A stretch of DNA of 64,000 nucleotides, from assembly GCF_049347105.1 (NCBI RefSeq), contig NZ_CP186334.1, positions 5,580,001-5,644,000 on the forward strand. Reading direction: 5' to 3'. Under the pieces are notes generated by a model that made no database searches, was not told where the DNA came from, and saw nothing but the letters and a program-made list of their open reading frames with translations. The stretch comes from Gaoshiqia hydrogeniformans (GTDB lineage Bacteria > Bacteroidota > Bacteroidia > Bacteroidales > Prolixibacteraceae). Shown here one piece after another: positions 35,396-45,143 of the stretch; positions within the stretch are counted from its first letter, which is position 1; the number at the start of each line of letters is the position of its first letter. The translations under genes and the position numbers were made by a program.

Positions 35396-36379
35396 ATGCG
35401 CCTGATCTTTTTAATCGCACTCAGCTTATTTTCGGCGGCTGCTTTTGCTCAAAAACCCGAATACCAGGTCGGGTTTCACGGTTTTGGCGACAACCGGGAG
35501 TATTTTAGCGGGAAAGCTTATTCCCAAACCATTTTGGGCGAACGAACCAGTTTCGAAATCGGGACAACGCTGGACGAAAACCACCGGTTCCGGATCGGTT
35601 TAAACCACCTGTTTGAATTCGGATCGGAAGCGGATGTATGGAAACCTAAGCTGACAGCCTATTACCGGTATTCAGACGAGCAAAACGAATTTTACTTTGG
35701 CGCTTTTCCCCGCATGGACCTGGTCGATTTTCCGTTAGCGATGTTAACAGATACCCTGCTGTATTATCGCCCGAATATTGAAGGCATGTACGGGAAACAC
35801 AGCTGGTCGTGGGGCCACCAGAGCGGTTTTGTTGACTGGACCAGCCGCCAAAGCGAAACCCAACGGGAAACCTTTATGGCTGGTTTGTCGGGGAAAATGC
35901 ACCTTGGCTCCTGGTTTTCCGAAAATTACCTGCTGCTGTACCATCATGCCAAAAGCGCGGTTGAAATTCCCGATGAACACATCAAAGACAACCTGGGTTT
36001 TGCCTTGTATGCAGGCAGGAGTCTCGACCAGTTTATTCCGCTGGAAAATTCGTACCTGAAAATCGGACTGCTCCAATCGACCTTTCGCGATCGCGGAAAT
36101 GATGACGGGTTTGTGACGAACCGGAGTTTCGTGAGCGAACTGTACGGCGAGCTGAAGCCATTCGCCTTACGGGCCACCTTTCACCAGGGCAATGGGCACC
36201 GGTTTATGTACGGCGACCGCTTTTACGATGCAGACAGTTACCTCCGTACTGATATTTATTGGAAATTCCTCAACAGCGAGCATGTGCAGGGCCGCTTCAA
36301 CCTGTCGTTTCACCTGATTGAAGGAAACGATCTGGATCAGTCGCAACAGCTTTCACTGATTTACCGGTTTGGAAACTAA
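35396..36379 (+). CDS. Outer-membrane beta-barrel protein, function unknown
   Basis: A 327-residue protein with a signal peptide (MRLIFLIALSLFSAAAFAQ) and many alternating amphipathic strands rich in tyrosine, phenylalanine and glycine (LTAYYRYSDEQNEFYFGAF, LSLIYRFGN at the end). No plug or STN domain is present. The pattern is of a simple porin-like or OmpA-barrel-like protein; I recognise no named family. The ATG at 35396 is preferred over a TTG three codons earlier. It is followed by convergent DUF3788, so it stands as a single gene. Confidence 0.7.
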   Translation: MRLIFLIALSLFSAAAFAQKPEYQVGFHGFGDNREYFSGKAYSQTILGERTSFEIGTTLDENHRFRIGLNHLFEFGSEADVWKPKLTAYYRYSDEQNEFYFGAFPRMDLVDFPLAMLTDTLLYYRPNIEGMYGKHSWSWGHQSGFVDWTSRQSETQRETFMAGLSGKMHLGSWFSENYLLLYHHAKSAVEIPDEHIKDNLGFALYAGRSLDQFIPLENSYLKIGLLQSTFRDRGNDDGFVTNRSFVSELYGELKPFALRATFHQGNGHRFMYGDRFYDADSYLRTDIYWKFLNSEHVQGRFNLSFHLIEGNDLDQSQQLSLIYRFGN

Positions 36380-36386
36380 TTTCTTT

Positions 36387-36406
36387 CCGGCTATTGCAGC
36401 AGCCGG
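36387..36406. terminator. Small hairpin between convergent genes
   Basis: CCGGCT (36387-36392) / AGCCGG (36401-36406), with related GCCGGCAATC and TTGTCCGGCAA segments beside it. It could end both the barrel gene and the long minus-strand glycerol operon. The stem is short and there is no T-run. Confidence 0.35.
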
Positions 36407-36448
36407 CAATCAGATTGTCCGGCAATTCAATCCGCTGTGATCTGAAGC

Positions 36449-36871
36449 CTATTTTAGTTTCGACTTATAATCAATCAGGATTTTGGCTGAATCAAGCATT
36501 TCTGCATGCTTCATCTCCAGGGTGAGCGGTTTCAGCTTCCCGAAAGTTGGGGCATGGGCAAAATCTTCTTTCAGTACCGGGTCGATCTCCAGATTCGCCA
36601 GCTCACTGCCGGTTTTTTCGGTGAAATAGAAGGTTAGCTTAAAAAACTTATCCCATATCGAAATCCAGCAGATGGTCTTCTTTTTATGGATCAGTTTGCA
36701 CAACCAGGCTTTTCCGTCGCGATAATAGCGCCATTCGAAGGTCATGGAAGGAAACAGTAACGACACCATTGCGTTAAATTCATCCCAGACCACTTTATTC
36801 TGATCCAGATACTGTGTCAAAATAGGGTCGTCGGGATATTCATTTTCATCATTCAATAATGGTTTGTCCAT
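36449..36871 (-). CDS. DUF3788-family protein
   Basis: A 140-residue cytoplasmic protein with the family's features: an N-terminal acidic stretch, then WDEFNAMVSLLFPSMTFEWRYYRDGKAW-type core, KTICWISIWDKFFKLTFYF and a C-terminal helical SAKILIDYKSKLK. DUF3788 proteins are about 130-140 residues and of unknown function, possibly related to YdhG/DUF1801-like folds. The start at 36871 gives the normal length; the longer upstream frame overlaps glpF. It is the last gene of the glycerol operon, 31 bases after glpF. Confidence 0.8.
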   Translation of the reverse strand: MDKPLLNDENEYPDDPILTQYLDQNKVVWDEFNAMVSLLFPSMTFEWRYYRDGKAWLCKLIHKKKTICWISIWDKFFKLTFYFTEKTGSELANLEIDPVLKEDFAHAPTFGKLKPLTLEMKHAEMLDSAKILIDYKSKLK

Positions 36872-36902
36872 GATTTTTTCATACAAATTTCGACCATTTT
36901 TA

Positions 36903-37640
36903 TCATTTAAAAAACAGATACAGGGCGGCGGCAATACCTGCGCCCACAAGGGGGGCACAAACCGGTACAAACGAATACGGCCAGTCGCTGTCGCCCTTAT
37001 GCCGGATTGGAAGAATGGCGTGCATCAGCCGGGGAGACAGGTCGCGTGCGGGATTGATCGCGTAACCGGTAGTCCCGCCCAACGACAATCCAATGGCTGT
37101 AACCAGAAGGGCCACCGGCAACGCGCCTACACTGCCCAGTCCGATCTTCATATCGGGGATGTCGTTGCATAAAATACTGGCACCCTCAATATAGAAAACG
37201 CCAAAGATCAGGATAAATGTCCCCAACACCTCGCTGAAGAAATTATTGGGAAGCTTACGAATAGCCGGTTTGGTAGAAAAAGTGGCCAGAATCGCCTCCT
37301 GGTTCTCGCTTTCATTATAATGATGCCGGTAAAAAAGCCAGACTAAAAAAGCTCCGGTGGCAGCTCCCAGCATTTGGGCGATCACATAGGAGCCGACTTT
37401 TATCCACGGAAATTTTCCCGCGATGGCCAGACCAATGGTTACTGCCGGATTGATGTGAGCTCCCGAATACGGACCGGCAATCATAACGGCGAGAAATACC
37501 GCCAATCCCCAGCCCCAGGAAATGACGATCCACCCCCCGTTATTCCCTTTGGTGCCTTTCAGCACCACATTGGCCACCACCCCGTTTCCCAGAAGAATCA
37601 GGATCATGGTTCCGATAAATTCAGCATAAAACTCGCTCAT
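36903..37640 (-). CDS. glpF: Glycerol uptake facilitator (aquaglyceroporin)
   Basis: Inner-membrane channel for glycerol diffusion. The 245 residues form six membrane helices and two half-helices with the paired NPA motifs, GAHINPAVT (about 67-75) and GYAINPARD (about 200-208). The aspartate after the second NPAR (NPARD) is the mark of glycerol-conducting GlpF-type channels rather than water-only aquaporins. The start at 37640 begins the first membrane helix; an upstream extension would overlap glpK. It lies 14 bases after glpK, so the two are co-translated and glycerol is phosphorylated on entry. Confidence 0.95.
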   Translation of the reverse strand: MSEFYAEFIGTMILILLGNGVVANVVLKGTKGNNGGWIVISWGWGLAVFLAVMIAGPYSGAHINPAVTIGLAIAGKFPWIKVGSYVIAQMLGAATGAFLVWLFYRHHYNESENQEAILATFSTKPAIRKLPNNFFSEVLGTFILIFGVFYIEGASILCNDIPDMKIGLGSVGALPVALLVTAIGLSLGGTTGYAINPARDLSPRLMHAILPIRHKGDSDWPYSFVPVCAPLVGAGIAAALYLFFK

Positions 37641-37654
37641 GGTATTGTTTTTTT

Positions 37655-39175
37655 TCAGTTTAGTAAGGATGATTGTTCTTCTTCCCGTGCCCAGTTCATG
37701 GCTCTTTCTAAAGCCTTTTCCCAGCCATTCAGCAGTTTTCGCACAAGCCCGGGTTCCATTTTCCGGTTGAAACACCGATCAATAGCCCATTGCTGTTTGA
37801 TTTCATCAACATCTTTCCAGAATCCCACGGCAAGTCCTGCCAGGTAAGCAGCTCCCAGGGCCGTTGTCTCCAGAACTTCCGGACGAAACACCGGAACGCC
37901 GATCACATCGGCCTGAAACTGCATCAGCAAATTATTCACCACGGCGCCGCCGTCAACCCGCAATTCTTTCACCGAAGCCCCCAGATCCGCTTCCATTGCC
38001 CCCAACACGTCGTAGGTTTGAAAAGCGATACTTTCGAGCGCGGCACGGGCAATATGCGCCGAATTGGAGCCGCGTGTCAGCCCGAGGATGGTTCCCCTGG
38101 CATACTGATCCCAATGAGGAGCGCCTAAGCCCGTGAGGGCAGGCACCAGGTAAACTCCGCCGTTGTCGTTTACCCGACCGGCCAGCTCTTCAATTTCGGC
38201 CGAAGTTTTAATTATTCCCAACTCATCACGTAACCACTGGACAATCGCCCCTCCGGTAAAAATGCTACCTTCGAGCGCATAAGTAGTGGCACCGTTAATT
38301 TGCCAGGCAATGGTCGATACCAGGTTGTTTTTCGATCTGACCACTTTGCTACCGGTATTGCAGAGCATAAAACATCCGGTGCCATAGGTGTTTTTAACGC
38401 TGCCCACATCCATACACATTTGTCCGAAAGTTGCAGCCTGCTGGTCTCCGGCAATCCCCGAAATCGGAATCTCAACACCAAACCATTCCTTCGAACTGTA
38501 AGCATATATTTCGGACGAAGATTTCACTTCAGGCAATATTTCCCTGGGGATACCGAATAAGTCCAGTAGTTCGTCGTCCCACGAAAGCGTGCGTATATTG
38601 TAAAGCATGGTCCGGCTGGCATTGCTGACATCGGTAATGTGTTGTTTTCCGTTTGTCAGCTTCCAGATCAACCAACTATCAATGGTGCCAAAAGCCAACT
38701 CTCCGGCCCGGGCCTTTTCCATCGCTCCTTCCACCTGGGTGAGGATCCATCGCAGTTTCGTAGCCGAAAAATACGAATCGATGACTAATCCGGTCTTGTA
38801 CGAAATCGTATCGGCCCATTCGCCCGCCTTCAGTTCGTCGCAATAGGCCGATGTACGCCGGTCCTGCCATACAATGGCATTATAAACCGGTATTCCGGTT
38901 GTCCGGTCCCAAACCACTGTTGTTTCCCGTTGGTTGGTTATTCCGATGCCGGCAACGACGATTTCTTCATTACCCGATTGCTGAATCGCCTCCCTGGCGG
39001 TTTCGATCTGCGACTGCCAGATCACCAGCGGATCGTGTTCCACCCACCCGGGGCGGGGATAGATTTGCGGGAATTCCTGTTGGCTTGAGGTAACAATTTG
39101 TCCCTTTTTGTTGAAAAGAATGGCCCTGGAACTGGTCGTTCCCTGATCAAGAGCCAATAGGTATTGGTTGGACAT
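37655..39175 (-). CDS. glpK: Glycerol kinase
   Basis: Phosphorylates glycerol to sn-glycerol-3-phosphate with ATP. The 506-residue length matches GlpK. The FGGY fold is shown by the N-terminal LALDQGTTSSRAILFNKKG, the glycerol-binding GITNQRETTVVWD, the YFSATKLRWIL segment, TYGTGCFMLCNTG and the C-terminal VPALTGLGAPHWDQYARG plus LRVDGGAVVNNLLMQFQAD. All key regions are intact. It lies between glpD and glpF in one co-directional block. Confidence 0.97.
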   Translation of the reverse strand: MSNQYLLALDQGTTSSRAILFNKKGQIVTSSQQEFPQIYPRPGWVEHDPLVIWQSQIETAREAIQQSGNEEIVVAGIGITNQRETTVVWDRTTGIPVYNAIVWQDRRTSAYCDELKAGEWADTISYKTGLVIDSYFSATKLRWILTQVEGAMEKARAGELAFGTIDSWLIWKLTNGKQHITDVSNASRTMLYNIRTLSWDDELLDLFGIPREILPEVKSSSEIYAYSSKEWFGVEIPISGIAGDQQAATFGQMCMDVGSVKNTYGTGCFMLCNTGSKVVRSKNNLVSTIAWQINGATTYALEGSIFTGGAIVQWLRDELGIIKTSAEIEELAGRVNDNGGVYLVPALTGLGAPHWDQYARGTILGLTRGSNSAHIARAALESIAFQTYDVLGAMEADLGASVKELRVDGGAVVNNLLMQFQADVIGVPVFRPEVLETTALGAAYLAGLAVGFWKDVDEIKQQWAIDRCFNRKMEPGLVRKLLNGWEKALERAMNWAREEEQSSLLN

Positions 39176-39253
39176 GATTTTAAGTTTAAGTCAGGTTATT
39201 TTAGTTTTTGCAATCGCAATTTAGAAAATTCCGATTACTTTTTGTGCTGTTTT

Positions 39254-40816
39254 TTACTCCAGGATATAGGTCTTGGCCAACTTCGAATACTCTACTAATT
39301 GCCGGTCAATCCAGCTGCCGTTTTTATGCAATTCTTTCGCCATAATTCCCGCTACTACCGGCGCAATCCGGATGCTTTCGCGGGCATCGAGCAACAAGGC
39401 CCTGGTCCGGCGCGACAGGAAATCCTCGACCGTGCGGGCCATTTCGTGCCGAACGGCCCAAACCACCTGTGCTTTCATGATGTTTAACTCCTCGCTGATG
39501 ATCTCGCCCAGTTCCTTATCATCCAGGGCTAAAGCAAGCATTTTTTCTTCGTCGGATCCGTAAAAATAATAGGGGTTTTGCAGATCAACATGCTCTTTGT
39601 AGCCGTGAATTTTATAACTCACGGTTTTTGATTCCGGAATATTCAGGTTGAAATGGGTGCCAATCAAATCAATCACATCCTGGGCCATTTGCCGGTAGGT
39701 GGTCCATTTCCCCCCCGTGATGGTCACCAGACCGGAATCGGACAGCTCGATGATATGTCCGCGTGAAATTTCTTTTGTGCTTTTCCCTCCTTTTCGCGGA
39801 GCTGCCAGCGGCCTTAAACCGGCAAACACGCTTCTCACATCCGCACGTGTAGGAGGCTTGACCAGAAAACGTCCGGCTGTTTCAAGAATAAAATCAATCT
39901 CTTCCTGAAGTGCAACCGGTTCAATTTCGGCGGTTTCCTTCTGAACATCAGTTGTTCCCACCACCACCCTGTTGTGCCAGGGAACGGCAAAAAGTACGCG
40001 GCCATCCCGGGTTTTCGGAATCATAATGGCATAATCACCGGGGACAAACTCTTTGTCAATCACCAAATGAACCCCCTGACTAACGCGAACAAGTTCATGC
40101 GCGTGCGGATTGTCCATTTTCATGATCTGATCGACAAAAACACCGGTGGCATTTAATACCGCCTTGCTGTATATCTCGTGTCCTTTCCCGTTTTCCTGGT
40201 CAACGACCTCGATTCCGCAAACTTTTCCGTCTTTTTTGATCAGCCCGTTCACCTTCATGTAATTGATCGCGACGCCGCCCATCTCGACAAAGGTCTGAAC
40301 CATGTTGACCGCCAGGCGTGAATCGTCAAACTGCCCGTCGTGATAAATAACTCCTCCGTACAAATGATCAGCGATCAAGGTAGGTATCTTTTTCAGGGTT
40401 TTGGCTTTTGAAAACGGTCTCGACTTCCCGAGACTTAGCCGGCCCGCGAGCAAGTCGTAAAGGACCAGTCCTATAGTATAAAAAGGCACTCCCCACCAGG
40501 TGTAATTCGGAATAATGAACGACTGGTCTTTAACCAGGTGCGGGGCATTTTTCTTCATTCGCCCCCGTTCCCTCAGCGCTTCTTTTACCAAAGCCACGTT
40601 TCCCTGGGCGAGGTAACGAACGCCGCCATGCACCAGTTTTGTACTCCGGCTCGAAGTTCCTTTTGCAAAATCAAATTGTTCTACCAACAAGGTATTTAAC
40701 CCTCTGCTTCTGGCTTCAATGGCGGCGCCTATCCCGGTAGCGCCTCCGCCAATGATGACCAGGTCCCAGTTGTCGCTGCGATGCTCCAACTCAGCTATCA
40801 TATTTTCCCTAAGCAT
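39254..40816 (-). CDS. glpD: Glycerol-3-phosphate dehydrogenase (FAD, GlpD type), copy 1
   Basis: Membrane-associated flavoenzyme oxidising glycerol-3-phosphate to dihydroxyacetone phosphate and passing electrons to quinone. The 520 residues start with the FAD-binding DLVIIGGGATGIGAAIEARSRG (about 18-39), then GTSSRSTKLVHGGVRYLAQGN, and later AIMIPKTRDGRVLFAVPW and VTITGGKWTTYRQMAQD. The C-terminal helical domain ends with MARTVEDFLSRRTRALLLD. A very similar second copy is at 54332-55894. It sits between glpT and glpK in the operon. Confidence 0.96.
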   Translation of the reverse strand: MLRENMIAELEHRSDNWDLVIIGGGATGIGAAIEARSRGLNTLLVEQFDFAKGTSSRSTKLVHGGVRYLAQGNVALVKEALRERGRMKKNAPHLVKDQSFIIPNYTWWGVPFYTIGLVLYDLLAGRLSLGKSRPFSKAKTLKKIPTLIADHLYGGVIYHDGQFDDSRLAVNMVQTFVEMGGVAINYMKVNGLIKKDGKVCGIEVVDQENGKGHEIYSKAVLNATGVFVDQIMKMDNPHAHELVRVSQGVHLVIDKEFVPGDYAIMIPKTRDGRVLFAVPWHNRVVVGTTDVQKETAEIEPVALQEEIDFILETAGRFLVKPPTRADVRSVFAGLRPLAAPRKGGKSTKEISRGHIIELSDSGLVTITGGKWTTYRQMAQDVIDLIGTHFNLNIPESKTVSYKIHGYKEHVDLQNPYYFYGSDEEKMLALALDDKELGEIISEELNIMKAQVVWAVRHEMARTVEDFLSRRTRALLLDARESIRIAPVVAGIMAKELHKNGSWIDRQLVEYSKLAKTYILE

Positions 40817-40869
40817 GTTTCCTGTTGTTTTAAGTCATTTTATTCCAATCCCCTCTCCGAAAGTGATAT

Positions 40870-42192
40870 TCACGATTTGCTTTTGTGCCCCAAGGTGAGG
40901 GATAACAAGAAAATCGCGATCACCGAAACGACAATCAACACCTTAAATCCGCCGTCCCAGGTAAAATGTTCCACAATGTAGCCCATCGCGATATTGGCAA
41001 AAAGCGCACCTCCCATATAACCGAACAGTCCGGTGAGCCCGGCAGCAGTACCGGCTGCTTTTTTGGTTACCAGGTCGAGTGCATGTACCCCGATCAGCAT
41101 AACCGGTCCGTAAATTAAAAATCCAATCGCGATCAGGGACAGATTAATAATGAAGAGGCTGTCGGATTTCCAGTAAAAAATAATGGCCAGGATCACAAAA
41201 ACCATATACAGGATACTTGCCGGCGCACGGCGACCATGAAAAACCTTATCGCTTATCCAGCCGGCCAGCAAGGTACCCGGAATGCCGGCATATTCGTACA
41301 GAAAGTACGACCAGCCCGACTCGCTGAGATCGATGTGTTTCACCTCTTTCAGGTAAGTTGGAGCCCAGTCTAGCACGCCGTAGCGGATCAGATACACAAA
41401 GGCATTGGCAAAAGCGATGTACCAAAGAAACTTGTTTCTAAAAACATATTTAAAGAATATTTCCCTCCCCGAAAGTTCTTCTTCCGATTTGGTTTCATCA
41501 TATTCAGGCGGATAATCGTTCCGCCATTTCTCAATCGGAGGCAAACCGCATGACTGGGGCGTGTCCTGCATCAACCAGTAAGCAATAAGAGCCACCAGGA
41601 TCGCCACGAAAGCCGGGAAATAAAGTGCGCTCCGCCAATCGCTGAAAATGGCAATTCCCAGAATGGCAAGCGGGCCAATTAAGCCGCCGCCAATATTGTG
41701 GGCCACATTCCAGACCGACATTTTTGTACCCCGCTCGTTTGTAGAGTACCAATGCACCAGCGTACGGCCACAAGCGGGCCAGCCCATCCCCTGGAACCAG
41801 CCGTTCAGAAAAAGGACCACAAACATGATTACCACCGAAGAGGTGAAAAACGGGATAAACCCGAGTAACATCATGGTCAATGCTGAAAGCACAAGCCCTA
41901 AAGACAAAAACACCTTGGGATTGCTTCGGTCAGACACATTCCCCATAATGAACTTGCTTAATCCGTAAGCAATGGAAATCGCGCTTAATACCCATCCCAG
42001 CTGCGATTTGGTGTAGCCTTGCTCGATGAGCTCGGGCATGACCAGCGAAAAATTCTTCCGCACCAGGTAATAAGCCGCGTATCCGAAAAATATTCCCATG
42101 AAAACCTGCAAGCGGAGTCTTTTATACACCGGGTCGATTTGTTTCTCAGGTAAAGGTTCAGCGAATCCTTTGGGTTTTAAAAAGTTGAGCAT
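40870..42192 (-). CDS. glpT: Glycerol-3-phosphate:phosphate antiporter (MFS, GlpT type)
   Basis: Inner-membrane transporter of the organophosphate:phosphate antiporter group, 440 residues, 12 membrane helices. Family features include FGYAAYYLVRKNFSLVMPELI at the first helix, LGWVLSAISIAYGLSKFIMG in helix 2, and WFQGMGWPACGRTLVHWYS and NVAHNIGGGLIGPLAI in helices 4-5. The arginine in YLVRKNF matches a phosphate-coordinating arginine of GlpT; the second lies later in the protein. It would bring in G3P released in the periplasm by the GDPD encoded earlier in the same operon. Uptake of other phosphoesters cannot be ruled out. Confidence 0.93.
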   Translation of the reverse strand: MLNFLKPKGFAEPLPEKQIDPVYKRLRLQVFMGIFFGYAAYYLVRKNFSLVMPELIEQGYTKSQLGWVLSAISIAYGLSKFIMGNVSDRSNPKVFLSLGLVLSALTMMLLGFIPFFTSSVVIMFVVLFLNGWFQGMGWPACGRTLVHWYSTNERGTKMSVWNVAHNIGGGLIGPLAILGIAIFSDWRSALYFPAFVAILVALIAYWLMQDTPQSCGLPPIEKWRNDYPPEYDETKSEEELSGREIFFKYVFRNKFLWYIAFANAFVYLIRYGVLDWAPTYLKEVKHIDLSESGWSYFLYEYAGIPGTLLAGWISDKVFHGRRAPASILYMVFVILAIIFYWKSDSLFIINLSLIAIGFLIYGPVMLIGVHALDLVTKKAAGTAAGLTGLFGYMGGALFANIAMGYIVEHFTWDGGFKVLIVVSVIAIFLLSLTLGHKSKS

Positions 42193-42272
42193 AACAGCCG
42201 TCTTTTGGTTTTATATAAACAGCACAGGGAATGACAGAAAAACCTGCCACCCCTGTCTGCATTTCATTTTGT

Positions 42273-43514
42273 TTATTCGATAAATAATACTTTAATATCG
42301 TCGAGGAAAATCCGGTTTTTCTTGGCACCAATAGTACGCAGGTCATATTCGCCACCCTGGAACATGATCTGGGTATCGGCGGTGGCCCCTGTAATCGTAA
42401 AGCTACGTTCAGCAACAGGGTCTGCCCAGATAGCCGTACAGGTAGGATCAGTGGCATAGTCTGGCCAATTATCGATATTGAAGGTTGTTGTGCTGACGGT
42501 CCCCGGACCAATCACACTGACAATAAGCTTTGTATCATCCTTTGCTCCTGCTGCGGTCATATACGGAACTGCTTTAAATTTAACCAGCACATTTACCGTT
42601 CCCTCAATCGCTGACAATTTAGGTGAGATGATATCTCCGCCATAATTAGTCTTGCCCAGTTTAACGAAGCCCTGGCGTGCATAACAAAGCGGCGTGTTAC
42701 CACTCAACTCGACGGTATTGACGGTACTTGTCCATCCTTTGGCTTTTTCACCCTCTGTCCAGGCGTCATAGCGTTTCTCACCGTCGGTTGTATAAAATAT
42801 GGCGCTGCCGTAGGCCAGCCAACTGAAATATTCTTCCAGAATGATATTTCCGGGTGATTGCGTCAGGATGACCTCCTGGGCCAGATCGGGATACTCGGAC
42901 GAGCTAACCGTGAGTTTTGCCTGACGTTCGTCGCCCATATTCTTGCCTGCATGCAGCTTAATCTGGGTGGCCGACAGTTGCGTTTCGGTCAGCCAGCCTC
43001 CATCCTCAATGGTATAGCTCCAGTTAACATTGGCCTTTACGTTGATGGTGATATCGCCGCCTACAGCCGGAACACCGACACCGGTTGAGGCCTCGGTAAC
43101 CGTAATATAAGGCACACTGGCTTCCTGCTCAACCCTGAACAGAACAGGTTGTTCCTTTCCGTCGACCACAAAAGCAAAATTCATGATCCGCACATTGAAG
43201 GTACTGTTCTCTTTCACAATAATTTTGAAGATGCCATCGTCGTCGCCTTCATCGGGGAACGACCTCACCCAGTCGCCTTCGCTTTGGGCCACGACTTTCC
43301 ACGGCCGGTTGGAGCGAACCACATAACTTTGTTCCTTCGCCGCTGAAGTAACGGATAAACCGGTAGGCTGCCCTTCAATATTGAAATAAGGTTCGCCGGT
43401 ATCCTTATCATCATCGTCTTTCTCGCATGAGGTAAAGAAAACCGCAGAAATAAAAAACACTGAAAAAAGTATCATTCCCGCGTTCTTCAAACCGAAGAAA
43501 TTATTTGTTTTCAT
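42273..43514 (-). CDS. BACON-domain surface lipoprotein
   Basis: A 413-residue lipoprotein (lipobox FFTSC after the hydrophobic MILFSVFFISAV) with two BACON-like immunoglobulin-fold domains at about 45-130 (SNRPWKVVAQSEGDWV) and 133-225 (KANVNWSYTIEDGGWL, ending VILTQSP). The C-terminal part (about 230-413) looks like a jelly-roll binding domain, starting ILEEYFSWLAYGSAIFY and ending RIFLDDIKVLFIE. Such proteins occupy the SusE/SusF-like place after SusD and act as extra surface binders. It lies 29 bases after SusD3. The ligand is presumably the same as that of SusCD3. Confidence 0.8.
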   Translation of the reverse strand: MKTNNFFGLKNAGMILFSVFFISAVFFTSCEKDDDDKDTGEPYFNIEGQPTGLSVTSAAKEQSYVVRSNRPWKVVAQSEGDWVRSFPDEGDDDGIFKIIVKENSTFNVRIMNFAFVVDGKEQPVLFRVEQEASVPYITVTEASTGVGVPAVGGDITINVKANVNWSYTIEDGGWLTETQLSATQIKLHAGKNMGDERQAKLTVSSSEYPDLAQEVILTQSPGNIILEEYFSWLAYGSAIFYTTDGEKRYDAWTEGEKAKGWTSTVNTVELSGNTPLCYARQGFVKLGKTNYGGDIISPKLSAIEGTVNVLVKFKAVPYMTAAGAKDDTKLIVSVIGPGTVSTTTFNIDNWPDYATDPTCTAIWADPVAERSFTITGATADTQIMFQGGEYDLRTIGAKKNRIFLDDIKVLFIE

Positions 43515-43543
43515 ATTCTTTCTATTAGCATTTAAAAAACAGG

Positions 43544-45124
43544 TTAATTACTGCCACCAATGGCTTGTTTACTCCACCACACCGGTGTTTTCATATCATT
43601 CGGTCCACCCATTTCCGACAAGGCGGCATTCGCGTTGGCGCTGTTGGTCGACATGGTTGTCGGAGGATATCCGAAACGGGTAGGGAGAATTCCCTGGTTA
43701 TATGTCTGCGTGCCTTCACCGATAGTCAATACAGGATAACCGGTCCTGCGGTATTCGTGATAAGCTTCCATGCCTACCCAGAAAAGCGCTAAAAACTTTT
43801 GGTTACCCAAAAACTCTTCTTTATTGGCTGCCAAATCCCACGAGCCGAGCGGTGATGCCAGATAAGTATTCATCTCTTCTGCTGAAATTGACGTTGGCGT
43901 CTCTGAATAAGCGCCCAAGGCTGACCATTTTTCCATCGAAGCTTTTACGCCGGCTTCATAATAGTTTTTGGCTGCCGCTGCTCCGCCACTGATCAATCCT
44001 TTCAGGGCCGCTTCTGCAAATATAAATTGGGTTTCGGCATAATCCAGATAAGTTACAGGAGCATCTTTGCGGCAAAAAACCTTATAGTTTAACCAGGAAG
44101 TCCCTCGGTCGACTTCACTCCGTTCCTGATCAGTACATCCTGATTTTGTACCAATCCAAATATTATTGGGATTCACTGATACCACATTGTTTTTCTTACC
44201 GATAATTGGCAATCGGGGATCAACATAAACCTGATTGCCGTTTATATCTGTCTGAACAGTCATTCCGATCAGTTGGCGGGTTAGTTTCCGTCCGCTTGAT
44301 GTAAACTCGCTCTCTGTTGTTACACCAAAGTTGCTGATATACGGATCGTTTCCTGAAAATTTAACGGTTGCGTTATCGGCGTTGGATGCAAAAATCGGGT
44401 ACTTATTCGGATTATTCAGGAATTCAGTCATCTTGACTCCGACATTCATCTCGGAACGACCGCTCACCCTGCACAACAATCTCAGATATAATGAATTACT
44501 GAATTTACGCCAGGTAGCCATGTTTCCCCCGTACATCCCATCCATCGACGTATTTTGGAAAACCGGATTCGTGGCATACAGGTCATTTGCAGCTTCTAAA
44601 TCGGCAAACATCAACTGGTATACTTCTTTTTGCGTATTGAATTTTGGTGTTAATGTGCCTCCAAGTTTACGCCCGGTGAAGGCCTCTTCGTACGGAACAC
44701 TTCCAAACATATCCGTCATATTGGAAAAGAACAACACCTTAAATGTCAATGCAATGGCCTCTAACGATTTGTCGCCTTGTTCCTGAGCCAGTTCATACAT
44801 ATGCGCAATGTTCTTACCGTAAGTAGCATAATGGTTCCAGAATCCATACCAGTCTCTCGATTCTTCAAGAAAATATTGGTGCTCTCTCCTGGTTACACCG
44901 CCGGTATGAGCTGTAAACTGGATCAGTTCGTTATTGTAATACCAGGTACGGTTCAGCCATTGATTGGCCGAATTGTATAAGATCGGCTCGAACATACCCG
45001 ACGCCGGGATCATACCGACAAGGGTCCTGTTTGGATTTGTATTGATTTCTTCAAAGTTATCCGTACATGAATTTAAGATTCCAAGTACAAATCCACATAA
45101 TATAATAAGTGTTAGCTTTTTCAT
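43544..45124 (-). CDS. SusD-like lipoprotein of the glycerophosphodiester locus
   Basis: Surface lid lipoprotein partner of SusC3. The 526 residues start MKKLTLIILCGFVLGILNSC, then TDNFEEINTNPNRT, the SusD-like_2 type start. Helical TPR-like body, with DMFGSVPYEEAF and a SWDLAANKEEFLGNQKFLALFW stretch, and a C-terminal TRFGYPPTTMSTNSAN-like end. It lies 19 bases after SusC3 and before the BACON protein. Because the surrounding genes handle phosphodiesters and glycerol phosphate, I infer that it binds glycerophosphodiester or poly-glycerol-phosphate rather than a neutral glycan; nothing in the sequence shows this directly. Confidence 0.88.
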   Translation of the reverse strand: MKKLTLIILCGFVLGILNSCTDNFEEINTNPNRTLVGMIPASGMFEPILYNSANQWLNRTWYYNNELIQFTAHTGGVTRREHQYFLEESRDWYGFWNHYATYGKNIAHMYELAQEQGDKSLEAIALTFKVLFFSNMTDMFGSVPYEEAFTGRKLGGTLTPKFNTQKEVYQLMFADLEAANDLYATNPVFQNTSMDGMYGGNMATWRKFSNSLYLRLLCRVSGRSEMNVGVKMTEFLNNPNKYPIFASNADNATVKFSGNDPYISNFGVTTESEFTSSGRKLTRQLIGMTVQTDINGNQVYVDPRLPIIGKKNNVVSVNPNNIWIGTKSGCTDQERSEVDRGTSWLNYKVFCRKDAPVTYLDYAETQFIFAEAALKGLISGGAAAAKNYYEAGVKASMEKWSALGAYSETPTSISAEEMNTYLASPLGSWDLAANKEEFLGNQKFLALFWVGMEAYHEYRRTGYPVLTIGEGTQTYNQGILPTRFGYPPTTMSTNSANANAALSEMGGPNDMKTPVWWSKQAIGGSN

Positions 45125-45143
45125 GTTCTATTCGGATTATACG

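Noticed and set aside
41648..41968. Small proteins antisense to glpT
   Set aside because: Shadow of the transporter gene with no independent start signals.
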